Below are positions 41,532-41,636 of a stretch of 41,636 nt of DNA, one piece after another. The notes below the pieces were generated by a model. That model was not told where the DNA came from, ran no database searches, and saw only the letters and a program-made list of their open reading frames with translations. Position 1 is the first letter of the stretch. Every line of letters starts with the position of its first letter. The position numbers and the translations under genes are program-made. The DNA is from Caulobacter sp. (GTDB lineage Bacteria > Pseudomonadota > Alphaproteobacteria > Caulobacterales > Caulobacteraceae). Location of the stretch: assembly GCA_029866155.1 (NCBI GenBank), contig JARWZW010000011.1:1-41636 (forward strand), written 5' to 3'.

Positions 41532-41636
41532 CGCCGCTCTTCGCCGGGACCGGGCGTTAAACGGTTGGATGACTTAGGTTGTTCGGGTCTTTGACATTGT
41601 TGATTTGGAAAGAGAAACGCAGGCGGCGACGTTCTG
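41532..41636 (+). ncRNA. Leader of a ribosomal RNA operon (16S rRNA starts beyond the window)
   Basis: The sequence GGGTCTTTGACATTGTTGA (41585-41603) matches the boxA-type antitermination/leader element found before bacterial 16S genes (E. coli: GCTCTTTAACAATTTATCA). The following GGAAAGAGAAACGCAGGCGG is the conserved leader just before 16S rRNA in Caulobacterales as I remember it. The mature 16S start is not included. Confidence 0.75.

Noticed and set aside
41591..41596. Second TTGACA as a further rRNA promoter
   Set aside because: It lies within the boxA-like conserved leader element and has no suitable -10 at 16-18 bp.

Overview
The window comes from a GC-rich alphaproteobacterium, most probably a member of the Caulobacteraceae (Caulobacter/Phenylobacterium/Brevundimonas type). 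The best evidence is a holdfast-anchoring operon hfaA-hfaB-hfaD on the minus strand (about 37.5-40.1 kb), a trait of this family. Dense, often overlapping gene packing and a typical alphaproteobacterial gene set agree with this. It reads as ordinary chromosome: I see no insertion sequence, phage, CRISPR array or tRNA gene. The window ends in the leader of a ribosomal RNA operon, just before 16S rRNA.

Layout. 0-9.1 kb: the 3' part of a large RTX calcium-binding repeat protein; a GST gene followed by two tandem paralogous alpha/beta hydrolases; an intergenic region with a FixK/FNR-like box, a CCTCC-bearing hairpin RNA candidate and a terminator; a coupled type I secretion ABC transporter/HlyD pair that is the plausible exporter of the RTX protein; and a small membrane protein. 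9.2-12 kb: a translationally coupled MFS transporter, TauD-type dioxygenase and GFA-fold protein. 12-14.3 kb: two tandem exported TPR paralogues and a YpfJ-type zinc metallopeptidase. 14.3-16.6 kb (minus): a tightly packed four-gene membrane redox operon, comprising two tiny membrane proteins, an MsrQ-like heme domain fused to a Rieske domain, and a Tat-like cysteine-containing protein. 16.7-18.7 kb: a TPP riboswitch and thiC.

18.7-23 kb: GNAT, SnoaL-like and lipoprotein genes; a GIY-YIG/DUF2239 pair with an apparently leaderless promoter bracketed by CCCGGGTA sites; and an S41 peptidase. 23.3-28.4 kb: an RhlE-type helicase, DUF3147, a slipin remnant, a Sel1 protein, a HisKA_2 sensor kinase and a YdcZ-type DMT protein. 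28.4-36 kb: a GMC oxidoreductase, an aldo/keto reductase, a PAS_5 protein, a secreted Cys-Cys/Pro-rich protein and an M16 lipoprotein protease. 36-41.6 kb: ChrA, hfaDBA, a CBS protein, an Rrf2 regulator and the rRNA promoter/leader.

A family of dispersed palindromic intergenic repeats (five copies, two alternating hairpin units) runs through the window; three copies start on the stop codon of the preceding gene. The candidates for undescribed biology that I rate highest are the Rieske/MsrQ-like operon with its operator-like dyad, the FixK-box RNA candidate, and the GIY-YIG/DUF2239 operon. No similarity search was possible, so family calls rest on motif and sequence recognition.
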